Of a DNA stretch of 10,565 nt, positions 1 through 6,731 are shown piece after piece (the first letter of the stretch is position 1; each line of letters starts with the position of its first letter). This DNA comes from Sphingobium sp. CCH11-B1 (GTDB lineage Bacteria; Pseudomonadota; Alphaproteobacteria; Sphingomonadales; Sphingomonadaceae), in NCBI RefSeq assembly GCF_001556865.1, contig NZ_LSJY01000111.1, positions 1 through 10,565 of the forward strand, given 5' to 3'. Both the position numbers and the translations under genes were made by a program. A model generated the notes under the pieces. That model was not told where the DNA came from. It saw nothing but the letters and a program-made list of their open reading frames with translations, and did not search any database.

Positions 1-246
1 CCAATGCCGCCGCAACCGGGCATAGATGATGCTGGTCAGGCCGAATTCGGCCGAGATGGTGAAATTGCCGAAGGCGACGAGCAGCAGGAACGCCTGGAAC
101 TCCGCGATCGGCAGCACGCGCACGAACACGAAGGTCACGGCAAAGCCCCAGACCATCACGATGCCGACATTGGCCAGCTTCACCAGCGCAAGGATGCGGG
201 CGGACCCCTCCAGCCGGCCCGGCCCCTCGCCCCCCCGGCGGCTCAC
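1..246 (-). CDS. Polysaccharide flippase-like membrane protein, N-terminal 82 residues (partial)
   Basis: Only the first 82 codons lie in the window; the gene continues past the left edge. It starts with GTG at 246-244, which overlaps the TGA of the upstream methyltransferase as GTGA, with a GGGAG about 10 nt upstream (261-257). After a short basic, Gly-rich head (1-17) come two hydrophobic segments, about 20-43 and 48-66, followed by AEFGLTSIIYARLRRHW. This arrangement resembles the start of Wzx/MATE-like O-antigen or exopolysaccharide flippases, which move lipid-linked sugars across the inner membrane. The methyltransferase next to it fits a surface-polysaccharide context. The family call is an inference from a fragment; another multi-pass membrane protein is possible. 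That it is a real gene is well supported by frame, overlap and hydrophobicity. Confidence 0.6.
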   Translation of the reverse strand, partial: MSRRGGEGPGRLEGSARILALVKLANVGIVMVWGFAVTFVFVRVLPIAEFQAFLLLVAFGNFTISAEFGLTSIIYARLRRHW

Positions 247-995
247 TCGCGCGCGGCTCCCGCCGGCTTGCGCGCGCGGAACAGCCGGTCGTCCAGCGCG
301 TGGAAATGGCGCACATCGGGATCGATGGAGGCTGCGTCGATCTCCTCCAGGTCGAAACCCGCCGCGCGGATGCGGTCGGCGAAGTCCGGGCCATATTGGC
401 GCACATGGTCCCATTGGCCAAAGCGCCGCTCGCGCTCGCGCGGGGACATGGCGAAACTGCCGTCCTGCGTCGGCTTATCCCATAGCGGCACGATCAGCCA
501 CGCCTCCCCGCCCGGCTTGAGCGCCCGGTGGATGTTGCGCAGCACCGCGCCGTCATCGGGCACATGCTCCATCACATGGCTGGCGTAGAAGAGGTCGTAC
601 CGGCCCTCCTCCGCCATTTCCATGAGGTCGATGCGCCGCATTCCGGGCACCGGATAGATTTCCGGGTGCAGGTCGGCGGGCACATAGTCGGCGGCGATCG
701 AAAAGCGGCGAACCAGGCTCGCCTCATTGGGCGCGACATGCAGCACGGCGCCATCGGCCGGCACGTTCAGCCGCTCCTGCCCGATCAGCCAGTTCATCAG
801 CCGTTCGCGCGGCGACGCGTTGCATTCGGGGCATCCCCACTCGCCATTGTCGCCATAGCGGAAAAAGCCGACCACAGTCGCGCCGCATGCCGGACAGCCA
901 CGATTGCGGCGCGCGCCCATCGCCTTGCGGACCTTCAGCAGTCCTTTCGTCAAATGCTTGCCGGCGGCCTTCGCCACCCGCTGGACAGTAATCAC
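243..995 (-). CDS. Zinc-ribbon class I SAM-dependent methyltransferase
   Basis: A 250-residue cytoplasmic protein. The start is GTG at 995-993, with GGAG 6 nt upstream (1005-1002); an in-frame TAG at 1037-1035 rules out a longer form. The N-terminus holds a four-cysteine zinc ribbon (C34, C37, C55, C58: CPACG and CPEC). A Rossmann methyltransferase domain of the Methyltransf_11 type follows: a motif I-like LHVAPNEASL (85-94) in place of the usual Gly-rich loop, an acidic post-I YVPADLH (104-110), YDLFYASHVMEHVPDD (133-148) and LKPGGEAWLIVP (159-170). Proteins with the LHVAPE-like motif I are common in polysaccharide and natural-product clusters, but I cannot name the acceptor. The flippase-like gene overlapping its stop suggests a role in surface-glycan modification; this is inferred from context only. 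The Sir2 gene lies 65 bp upstream on the same strand. Confidence 0.85.
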   Translation of the reverse strand: MITVQRVAKAAGKHLTKGLLKVRKAMGARRNRGCPACGATVVGFFRYGDNGEWGCPECNASPRERLMNWLIGQERLNVPADGAVLHVAPNEASLVRRFSIAADYVPADLHPEIYPVPGMRRIDLMEMAEEGRYDLFYASHVMEHVPDDGAVLRNIHRALKPGGEAWLIVPLWDKPTQDGSFAMSPRERERRFGQWDHVRQYGPDFADRIRAAGFDLEEIDAASIDPDVRHFHALDDRLFRARKPAGAARE

Positions 996-1060
996 CCGAT
1001 GCTCCGCTGCGCCATGCTCATGGCCCGCGCTATACTATAAGCCGTACATTTTGCGAGCGC
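996..1060 (-). promoter_or_regulatory. Short spacer with a possible -10 box and a 9-codon leader frame
   Basis: This is the 65-bp gap between the sirtuin stop and the methyltransferase start. On the minus strand it contains TATAGT (1039-1034), five of six matches to a sigma70 -10 box, without a convincing -35. Just downstream, ATG at 1021-1019 opens a 9-codon frame ending in a TGA (994-992) that overlaps the methyltransferase GTG. The layout would allow a private promoter and translational coupling, but each element is short enough to occur by chance. No hairpin terminator is visible after the sirtuin. Confidence 0.25.
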
Positions 1061-1762
1061 TTATGCCAGCAGCTCCCGCACCAGCTCCGGCACCAGCAGG
1101 CTTGCGGGGCCGAGCCGGCTTTCATGGAAATACAGGCTTCCCGCAGACGGATCGAGGTTCAGCTCCAGCGTGCGCGCGCCATGATGCCGCGCCGTCTGAA
1201 CGAAGCCGGCGGCGGGATAGACCGCGCCCGACGTGCCGATCGACACGAACAGGTCAGCGTCCTGCAACGCTGCGTCGATCTCGTCCATCCGATAGGGCAT
1301 CTCTCCGAAGAAGACGATGTCGGGCCGCAACGCGGGCCTGCCGCACCCGTCGCATGTGCTTCCAGGCGGCAGCGCCGCTTCCCAGGGCGCGGCCTTGCCG
1401 CATGCTGCGCACAGCGCCGATTTCAGTTCGCCATGCATGTGGATCAGCCGTTGCGCCCCCGCCCGCTCGTGCAGGTCGTCGACATTCTGCGTCACGATCA
1501 GCAGTTCTCCGCCCCACGCCCGGTCGAGCGCCGCCAGCGCCTCATGCGCGGCATTGGGCGCGACCTCCTTCAGCTTCGCCCGCCGCTCGTCATAGAAACG
1601 GTGCACCAGCGCCCTGTCCCGCGCCAGTGCTTCGGGCGTGCACACATCCTCGACCCTGTGCCCTTCCCACAGTCCGTCCGGCCCGCGAAAGGTCGCCAGC
1701 CCGCTCTCCGCCGAAACCCCCGCGCCGGTCAGGATGACGATGTTGTGAATGTCCCGAGTCAT
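1061..1762 (-). CDS. cobB: Sir2-family NAD-dependent protein deacylase (CobB-like, class III)
   Basis: A sirtuin of 233 residues, a normal length for bacterial CobB. It removes acyl groups from lysine using NAD+, giving nicotinamide and O-acyl-ADP-ribose. Visible motifs: NAD-binding GAGVSAESG (13-21) and TFRGPDGLW (24-32); TQNVDDLHERAG (91-102); catalytic His110 in HMHGE; zinc cysteines C118, C121, C137 and C140; RPDIVFFGEMP (146-156); and GTSGAVYPAAGF (176-187). Tyr57 and Arg60 (YDER) match the Tyr-x-x-Arg pair that gives class III sirtuins such as SIRT5 and E. coli CobB their preference for succinyl/malonyl-lysine. The start at 1762 places the first beta strand just before the glycine loop. 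The frame stays open upstream to 1933, but that part is Arg-rich and unlike the family. No clear Shine-Dalgarno is seen. It is divergent from the Amt gene. Confidence 0.93.
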   Translation of the reverse strand: MTRDIHNIVILTGAGVSAESGLATFRGPDGLWEGHRVEDVCTPEALARDRALVHRFYDERRAKLKEVAPNAAHEALAALDRAWGGELLIVTQNVDDLHERAGAQRLIHMHGELKSALCAACGKAAPWEAALPPGSTCDGCGRPALRPDIVFFGEMPYRMDEIDAALQDADLFVSIGTSGAVYPAAGFVQTARHHGARTLELNLDPSAGSLYFHESRLGPASLLVPELVRELLA

Positions 1763-1949
1763 GCCGTGACGATAGCGGCGGGAACGGGCGGCGGGAATGG
1801 GCAGGTGACGAAAGGGGATGACGGCAAAGCCACGACGATAGGAACGTCCCCTGTCGCGTTTCGGCCGGCGTGTCGCACGAATGCTTATCGAAAACTTTAC
1901 CGGCCCTCCGCTAGAGCCATGGGCAAAGACCATAGCCGGACATCATTTC
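1763..1949. promoter_or_regulatory. Divergent intergenic region between sirtuin and Amt genes
   Basis: These 187 bp must hold the promoters of both divergent genes. No strong sigma70 boxes stand out. On the plus strand a GG (1863-1864) and a GC (1875-1876) are separated by 10 nt, within a stretch matching about 8 of 12 informative positions of the sigma54 -24/-12 consensus. That would be apt for a nitrogen-regulated transporter, but GG-N10-GC is frequent in GC-rich DNA. A tandem 13-bp repeat lies next to the sirtuin start. Nothing else is recognised. Confidence 0.3.
1775..1800. repeat. Tandem 13-bp direct repeat upstream of the sirtuin gene
   Basis: GCGGCGGGAACGG (1775-1787) is followed immediately by GCGGCGGGAATGG (1788-1800), with one mismatch between copies. 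It begins 12 bp upstream of the sirtuin ATG and would lie in its 5' leader or promoter. It may be a protein-binding direct repeat or simple replication slippage. Confidence 0.5.
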
Positions 1950-3212
1950 ATGCGCTTTCCCCATGCCCTGCTCCTGTTCCTTGCGGTGGCGAACCCGCAG
2001 CCCGCCTTCGCGCAGGTGGCGGTCGCGGACAGCGGCGACACCGGCTGGATGATCCTGTGCGCATTGCTGCTGATGCTTGCCGCGCTGCCGGGACTGATGC
2101 TGCGCTTTGCGGGACAAGTGAACGTGCGCGGCGCCCTGTCTGTCGCCGCGCAGATCGCCGCCGTCGCGGGCGTCGTGTCGCTCGCATGGGCCATTGCAGG
2201 GTACAGCCTTGCCTATGCGCCCGGCGACAGCTGGCTGGGCGGCGGCGCGAACCTGATGCTCGCCAATCTCGGGGCATTGCGCGACGGGCTGACCGTGCCC
2301 GAATCGGCCTTCGTCCTGTTCCAGCTCGCCCTTGCCCTGCTCGCGGCCGGGCTGATGGTGGGCGCGGTGGCGGAACGCACCGCGATCGGCTGGTGGATCG
2401 CCTTCGCGCCGCTCTGGCTGCTGCTCGTCTATGCGCCCGTGGTCCACGCCGTCTGGAGCGGCGGCTGGCTGGCGGACCTCGGCGTCATGGATTTTGCCGG
2501 CGGGCTGACCGTCCACGCCACGGCCGGATTTTCCGCGCTGGCGCTGGCCCTCATCGTTGGCGGCCGCCGCGAAGGGACGCAGCCGGGCCATGCCCCGCTC
2601 CTCGCCCTCACCGGCGGCGCGCTGCTGTGGATCGGCCTGTCCGGCGCGGTCGGCGGCTGGGCGCTCGGCGCGACCGACGACGCGGCGACCGCCATCCTCA
2701 ACCATCATTTCGCTGCCTGCGCGGGCGCGCTTTTCTGGGCGCTGCTCGACCGGCTGCTTGCGCGGCGGAGCAGCGCCACCGGCATCCTGTCGGGCGCGCT
2801 GGCCGGGATCGCCGCCATCTCCGCCTCCGCCGCGCTGGTCGGGACCGGCGGCGCGATACTGATCGGCGCCATCGCCGCGATCCTGTGCCGCCTCGCTGCG
2901 TCGGTTGCGGGCAAATGGGTGGACGATGCCGCGCAGATCTTCGTCATCCACGGCGCGGCCGGCGTGCTGCTGCTGCCGGTCTTCGCCCTGCCGATCATGG
3001 GCGGCGTCGGGTTCGAACAGAATGTCAGCCTGACAGGCGCGCTCGCCGCGCAGGGCATCGGCATCCTCGTGGTCGCGCTCTGGGCACTGGTCGGCAGCGC
3101 CATCGCGGCCCTCATGGTGTCGCTGCTCATCCCCATGCGCGTCAGCCCGCAGGCCGAAACGGAGGGGCTGGATGCCGCCCAGCACGGCCAGCAAAGCTGG
3201 GATTTCCGCTGA
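1950..3212 (+). CDS. Divergent Amt/MEP-family ammonium transporter homologue
   Basis: A 420-residue inner-membrane protein. The start at 1950 gives a signal peptide (1 to about 21, ending AFA|Q), as in AmtB; the frame is open further upstream (1881), but those residues look non-coding. About eleven hydrophobic helices follow. Family marks: FQLALALLAAGLMVGAVAER (124-143), YAPVVHAVW (161-169), DFAGGLTVHATAG (181-193), IFVIHGAAG (330-338) and the cytoplasmic tail ETEGLD...HG (403-413), which in AmtB takes part in gating and GlnK contact. By alignment, AmtB W148, D160, H168 and H318 are conserved as W169, D181, H189 and H334. The Phe gate and outer site are changed: F107 to L128, F215 to A233, S219 to W237, W212 to L230. 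Transport of ammonium or methylammonium is therefore uncertain; a sensor or altered-substrate role is possible. No glnK gene is next to it. The glycosyltransferase follows directly. Confidence 0.9.
   Translation: MRFPHALLLFLAVANPQPAFAQVAVADSGDTGWMILCALLLMLAALPGLMLRFAGQVNVRGALSVAAQIAAVAGVVSLAWAIAGYSLAYAPGDSWLGGGANLMLANLGALRDGLTVPESAFVLFQLALALLAAGLMVGAVAERTAIGWWIAFAPLWLLLVYAPVVHAVWSGGWLADLGVMDFAGGLTVHATAGFSALALALIVGGRREGTQPGHAPLLALTGGALLWIGLSGAVGGWALGATDDAATAILNHHFAACAGALFWALLDRLLARRSSATGILSGALAGIAAISASAALVGTGGAILIGAIAAILCRLAASVAGKWVDDAAQIFVIHGAAGVLLLPVFALPIMGGVGFEQNVSLTGALAAQGIGILVVALWALVGSAIAALMVSLLIPMRVSPQAETEGLDAAQHGQQSWDFR
3161..3165 (+). promoter_or_regulatory. Strong Shine-Dalgarno inside the amt tail, 6 nt before ATG 3172
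   Basis: GGAGG at 3161-3165 stands 6 nt before the ATG at 3172 and favours that start for the glycosyltransferase. Caution: the same bases encode the Thr-Glu-Gly-Leu-Asp of the conserved Amt tail, so the match may be a by-product of protein sequence. The alternative ATG at 3217 has no such site but lies 4 nt after the amt stop, suitable for reinitiation. Confidence 0.5.
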
Positions 3213-4092
3213 TCCGATGACGGTCCCGCCGCCCTCGCCTCCGGCGTCCGTCGCCGTCGCCATCTTCGCGCATCAGGAGGAGCGCCGGATCGGCCGCTGC
3301 CTCGCCTCGCTGCCGCTGGATCGGCCGGACACGGTCTTCCATGTCCTGGTGAACGGCTCCACCGACAGGACCGCCGAACGCGCGAAAGCAGCCGCGGGCG
3401 GGCGCGCCAACATCTTTGTCCACGACATCGTTCAGGGCGGCAAGTCGCGCACCTGGAACCACGCTGTCCACAGGCTGCTGACCGGCCGGGAAAGCACCGT
3501 CATCTTCATGGATGGCGACGCGGAGATCGTCGCCGGGTCGATCGATGCGCTGGTGGCCGATCTGGCCGCGAACCCCGCCGCCAACGCCGCTGCCGGGCTG
3601 CCGATGAACGGGCGGATGGCGGCCGCCTATCAGGCCGGGCTGCGCGCGGAAGGCGGCCTGTTCGGCGATCTCTATGCGCTCTCCGGCCGCTTCGTCGCCG
3701 CCATTCGCGACCGGGGCCTGCGCTTGCCCGACGACCTGATCGGCGACGACGGGCTGGTGGCGAGCTGGGCGCACACGGACCTTCAGCCGGACAGCCATTG
3801 GGTGCATGACCGGGTGCTGGCCTGCGACGGGGCGGGTTTCCTGTGTGAACAGGTCAGCCTGTTCCGCCCCGCCAGCTGGCTGATGCAATATCGGCGGCTC
3901 ACCAGCTATTCGGTGCGATTCTTTCAGAACCGCATCCTGTCCGACATCATGACGCGCGAGGGGCCGGATGGGCTCCCCGCGCGTCTTGCGAGCCTTTACG
4001 GCGAATGGCTGCCCCGCTGGCGCCCGCGCCCCGGCCTCACCGGCTGGTTCGACCGGAAAGCGCTTCAGCGGATGCGCAAGGCGGCCAGTTAA
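3172..4092 (+). CDS. Family 2 glycosyltransferase (GT-A fold)
   Basis: A 306-residue protein from ATG 3172, or 291 from ATG 3217. It has an N-terminal GT2 domain: VAVAIFAHQEERRIGRCL (27-44), VNGSTDRTAE (60-69, equivalent to the N-D/G-S-x-D-x-T nucleotide-sugar motif), a GGKSRTWN loop (89-96), and MDGDAE (113-118) with the metal-binding DxD at D114-D116. DDLIGDDGLV (187-196) may hold the catalytic base. There is no signal peptide or transmembrane helix, so it probably works in the cytoplasm or at the inner membrane face, transferring an activated sugar to an unidentified acceptor. The C-terminal 80 residues are basic and aromatic and I do not recognise them. It overlaps or abuts amt, so co-transcription is likely, although a functional tie to ammonium transport is not obvious. 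Its TAA overlaps the stop of the convergent MFS gene. Confidence 0.88.
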   Translation: MPPSTASKAGISADPMTVPPPSPPASVAVAIFAHQEERRIGRCLASLPLDRPDTVFHVLVNGSTDRTAERAKAAAGGRANIFVHDIVQGGKSRTWNHAVHRLLTGRESTVIFMDGDAEIVAGSIDALVADLAANPAANAAAGLPMNGRMAAAYQAGLRAEGGLFGDLYALSGRFVAAIRDRGLRLPDDLIGDDGLVASWAHTDLQPDSHWVHDRVLACDGAGFLCEQVSLFRPASWLMQYRRLTSYSVRFFQNRILSDIMTREGPDGLPARLASLYGEWLPRWRPRPGLTGWFDRKALQRMRKAAS

Positions 4093-5420
4093 CGGTCGCG
4101 GCCAGCGAGTTCCTTGTTCACATACAGCGCGATCATCGTCGCCACCGCGCCCGAAAGCAGATACACGCCCGACGCCGCCAGCCCGAACTTGACCGACAGC
4201 AGCAGCGCGACCAGCGGCGCGAAACCAGCGCCCACCAGCCAGGCAAGGTCGGAGGTCAGCGCCGAACTGGTATAGCGCGCCTCGGTCGCGAAGTTGGACG
4301 CGACCACGCCCGACGACTGGCCGAAGGCAAGGCCCAGCAGCATGAAGCCCAGGATCATGAACGCCACTTCGCCCAGGTCCCCGCCGTTCAGCAGCAGCGG
4401 CGCCATCACGCTGAACACCGCGATGCCGCCCGCCGACCAGCCGAGCAGCGAGCGGCGGCCGATCTGGTCGGCGATGAAGCCCGATACGACGATCGCCAGC
4501 AAGCCCACGGACGCGCCGATCATCTCGATGATGAGGAAGCGTTCGATCGGCTGATTGGTGTAGAGCGCGACCCAGCTCAGGGGAAACACCGTCACCATGT
4601 GGAACAGTGCGAAGCTGGCCAGCGGCGCGAAGGCGCCGATGATGATGTTGCGCCCCTCCGCCTTCAAGGTCGGCAGCACGGGCGAAGGCACCAGGTCACG
4701 CTGTTCGAACAGCCGCGCGAACTCATGCGTGACGACGATGCGCAGCCGCGCGAACAGCGCCACCACGTTGATCGCGAACGCCACGAAGAAGGGATAGCGC
4801 CAGCCCCAGCTGATGAAATCCTCCGGCGACAGATTGAGCAGGAAGAAGGCGAACAGCCCGCTCGCCACCAGCAGCGCCAGCGGCGCGCCAAGCTGCGGCA
4901 CCATCGCATACCAGCCGCGCTGGTGCTGCGGCGCATTCAGCGACAGGAGCGAGGCAAGCCCGTCCCACGTGCCGCCCAGCGCGATTCCCTGCGCGGCGCG
5001 CAGGATGACCAGCACTAATGCAGCATAATGGCCAATCGTCTCGTAACCCGGTAGGAAAGCGATGGCCACGGTCGAACTGCCCAGCAGGAACAGCGCGCCG
5101 GTCAGCTTCGTGCCGCGGCCATAGCGGCGGTCGATCGCCATGAAGACCAGCGAACCGATCGGGCGGGCAATGAAGGCCACGGAAAAGATGGCGAAGGAAT
5201 AGAGCGTGCCGGTCAGGGCGTCCACATAGGGGAAGACCAGGCTGGGGAATACGATCACCGACGCGATGGCATAGACGAAGAAATCGAAGAATTCGGAGGT
5301 GCGACCGATGATCACACCGATGGAAATATCACCTGGCGCAATCGCATGGTCGCGCGCGTTGATCTTGCGCGCGTCATCCTCAAGTGGCGTGGAGGTGAAG
5401 GCAATGGCCCCAGAATTCAT
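4089..5420 (-). CDS. MFS transporter, metabolite:H+ symporter (MHS)-like
   Basis: A 443-residue protein with about 12 membrane helices. The start ATG at 5420 is chosen because AAGGAG (5435-5430) lies 9 nt upstream; an ATG two codons earlier (5426) would be only 3 nt from it. MHS-like marks: SEFFDFFVYA (42-51), FIARPIGSLVF (83-93), the loop 2-3 segment DRRYGRGTKL (97-106), RAAQGIALGG (141-150), QRGWYAMVPQLGAP (167-180) and WGWRYPFF (205-212). Characterised MHS members carry proline/betaine, citrate, 2-oxoglutarate, dicarboxylates or shikimate with protons. The substrate here cannot be named. The loop 4-5 region, which in MHS carriers usually reads GGE, is GGT (149-151). The gene stands alone, divergent from the cyo operon and convergent with the glycosyltransferase. 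Confidence 0.88.
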   Translation of the reverse strand: MNSGAIAFTSTPLEDDARKINARDHAIAPGDISIGVIIGRTSEFFDFFVYAIASVIVFPSLVFPYVDALTGTLYSFAIFSVAFIARPIGSLVFMAIDRRYGRGTKLTGALFLLGSSTVAIAFLPGYETIGHYAALVLVILRAAQGIALGGTWDGLASLLSLNAPQHQRGWYAMVPQLGAPLALLVASGLFAFFLLNLSPEDFISWGWRYPFFVAFAINVVALFARLRIVVTHEFARLFEQRDLVPSPVLPTLKAEGRNIIIGAFAPLASFALFHMVTVFPLSWVALYTNQPIERFLIIEMIGASVGLLAIVVSGFIADQIGRRSLLGWSAGGIAVFSVMAPLLLNGGDLGEVAFMILGFMLLGLAFGQSSGVVASNFATEARYTSSALTSDLAWLVGAGFAPLVALLLSVKFGLAASGVYLLSGAVATMIALYVNKELAGRDR

Positions 5421-5607
5421 AGGCATCCGCTCCTTGGCTGGGCCGCCGACGCGGTTTGCTCGTCTGCCAGCGGCCAGGGAAAGGCAACATAACAGAAAAC
5501 CGCCAGAGTCTAAGCAGTATCCCACCCCCTTAATAATTTTTGCGTCCGCACAGAATGGGACAAATTGCCCACTGGCCGACTCTGTAAAGAGGGGGTAGGC
5601 GCGCGCC
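5421..5607. promoter_or_regulatory. Divergent intergenic region between MFS gene and cyo operon
   Basis: These 187 bp contain the MFS ribosome-binding site (AAGGAG, 5435-5430, minus strand) and must hold the cyo promoter. The only AT-rich tract is 5530-5540. Two small inverted repeats are visible: TGCG-TC-CGCA (5541-5550) and TGGG-N8-CCCA (5556-5571). Both are candidate operators, unassigned. A C-run (5524-5529) is complementary to the G-run (5591-5596) just before cyoA, and AGAGTC (5505-5510) to GACTCT (5578-5583). I cannot assign -35/-10 boxes with confidence. Confidence 0.4.
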
Positions 5608-6726
5608 ATGTCACAGCCACTCTCTCCCAACCGGATCAGGCTTTTGCGCTGGTCGGCCCCGATTCTGGCGGCGCCCCTTGCCGGGTGCAACTGGGTCGTG
5701 ATGAACCCCTCCGGCGATATTGCGCTGCAACAACGCGACCTGATCCTGATCTCCACCGCGCTGATGCTGCTCATCGTGCTGCCGGTGATGGCGATGGTCG
5801 TCTGGTTCGCGATCCGCTATCGGGCCGGCAACCAGGCGACCGAGAAGGACTATGACCCGGACTGGGATCACAGCACCAAATTGGAGCTGCTGATCTGGTC
5901 GGCGCCGCTGCTCATCATCATCTGCCTCGGCGCGCTGACCTGGGTCAGCACTCACAAGCTGGACCCCTATCGCCCGCTCGACCGCATCGACGCCGGGACC
6001 GCCATCGATCCAAAGGCGAAGCCGCTGGTGGTGCAGGTGGTGGCGCTCGATTGGAAATGGCTGTTCATCTATCCTGAACTGGGCATCGCCACCGTCAACG
6101 AACTGGCGGTCCCGACCAACGTGCCCGTTCGCTTCGACATCACCGCATCGACCGTGATGAACAGCTTCTACGTGCCGGAACTGGCTGGCCAGATCTACGC
6201 CATGCCCGGCATGAAGACGCAGCTCAACGCCGTCGCCAACCGGCCGGCGTCCGGCAAGGGCCTGTCCGCCAACTATTCGGGCGCGGGCTTCACCCACATG
6301 CGCTTTAACTATCAGGCGATGGACCGGGCCGGCTTCGACAAGTGGGTCGCGCTGGTCAGGGCAAGCAAGGTGCCGCTCGACCGCACCCTCTATCTCTCCC
6401 TCGCCAAGCCCAGCGAAAAGGCGCCGGTCGCCTATTTCACCGCCGCCGACCCCAAGCTGTTCGACGCGGTCGTCAACCTCTGCCCCCGGCCCGGCCAGCG
6501 CTGCATGGCCGAACTGATGCATGTCGACATGATGGGCGGGGCGGGCAAGGAATCCGCGCGTGACACGCGTGGTCTGCAATATGACTTTCCCGAAAGCCAT
6601 GTGATCGAACAGACCGACCAGAATAAGGGGCAGGAAACCGCCCCCGACGCACCCGGTGCGCACGGCGCGCCGTCCGCCGATCCCTCTTCCCATGGCGGCG
6701 CGCACGCGCACGCCCAGCATCGGTAA
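5608..6726 (+). CDS. cyoA: Cytochrome bo3-type ubiquinol oxidase subunit II
   Basis: A 372-residue membrane-anchored lipoprotein subunit that helps form the quinol-reactive side of the oxidase. The signal peptide ends in lipobox LAGC with C27 as the acylation site. Membrane helices are at about 45-70 and 92-113, followed by a periplasmic cupredoxin domain with [17 protein letters not shown] (149-165), [20 protein letters not shown] (186-205) and [14 protein letters not shown] (220-233). The CuA ligands of cytochrome c oxidases are missing: there is no CxxxC, and the usual HxF/W histidine is N185. It therefore takes electrons from quinol. After residue 330 comes a low-complexity tail ending in [11 protein letters not shown], with five His in the last 21 residues. 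The ATG follows a G-rich AGAGGGGGTAGG (5588-5599), a loose ribosome-binding site. It is the first gene of the operon. Confidence 0.96.
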   Translation: MSQPLSPNRIRLLRWSAPILAAPLAGCNWVVMNPSGDIALQQRDLILISTALMLLIVLPVMAMVVWFAIRYRAGNQATEKDYDPDWDHSTKLELLIWSAPLLIIICLGALTWVSTHKLDPYRPLDRIDAGTAIDPKAKPLVVQVVALDWKWLFIYPELGIATVNELAVPTNVPVRFDITASTVMNSFYVPELAGQIYAMPGMKTQLNAVANRPASGKGLSANYSGAGFTHMRFNYQAMDRAGFDKWVALVRASKVPLDRTLYLSLAKPSEKAPVAYFTAADPKLFDAVVNLCPRPGQRCMAELMHVDMMGGAGKESARDTRGLQYDFPESHVIEQTDQNKGQETAPDAPGAHGAPSADPSSHGGAHAHAQHR

Positions 6727-6731
6727 GGCCC

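Noticed and set aside
1124..3220. A 698-codon plus-strand frame across the sirtuin and Amt genes
   Set aside because: Runs antisense to the sirtuin and out of frame through Amt; Arg/Ala-rich with no recognisable domain.
1911..3263. A 450-codon minus-strand frame opposite the Amt gene
   Set aside because: Low-complexity Arg/Gln/Gly/Asp composition with no motifs; a mirror of the real membrane protein on the plus strand.
4321..4400. Hairpin-like GC-rich pairs inside the MFS gene as a terminator for the glycosyltransferase
   Set aside because: No stem followed by a T run is visible; short complementary GC pairs are expected at this base composition.
4005..5018. A 337-codon plus-strand frame opposite the MFS gene
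   Set aside because: Composition dominated by Arg, Gln, His and Glu; antisense shadow of a clear transporter.
5608..6726. Subunit II of a cytochrome c oxidase (CuA type)
   Set aside because: The CuA cysteines and histidine are absent and the lipobox and neighbours match a quinol oxidase.
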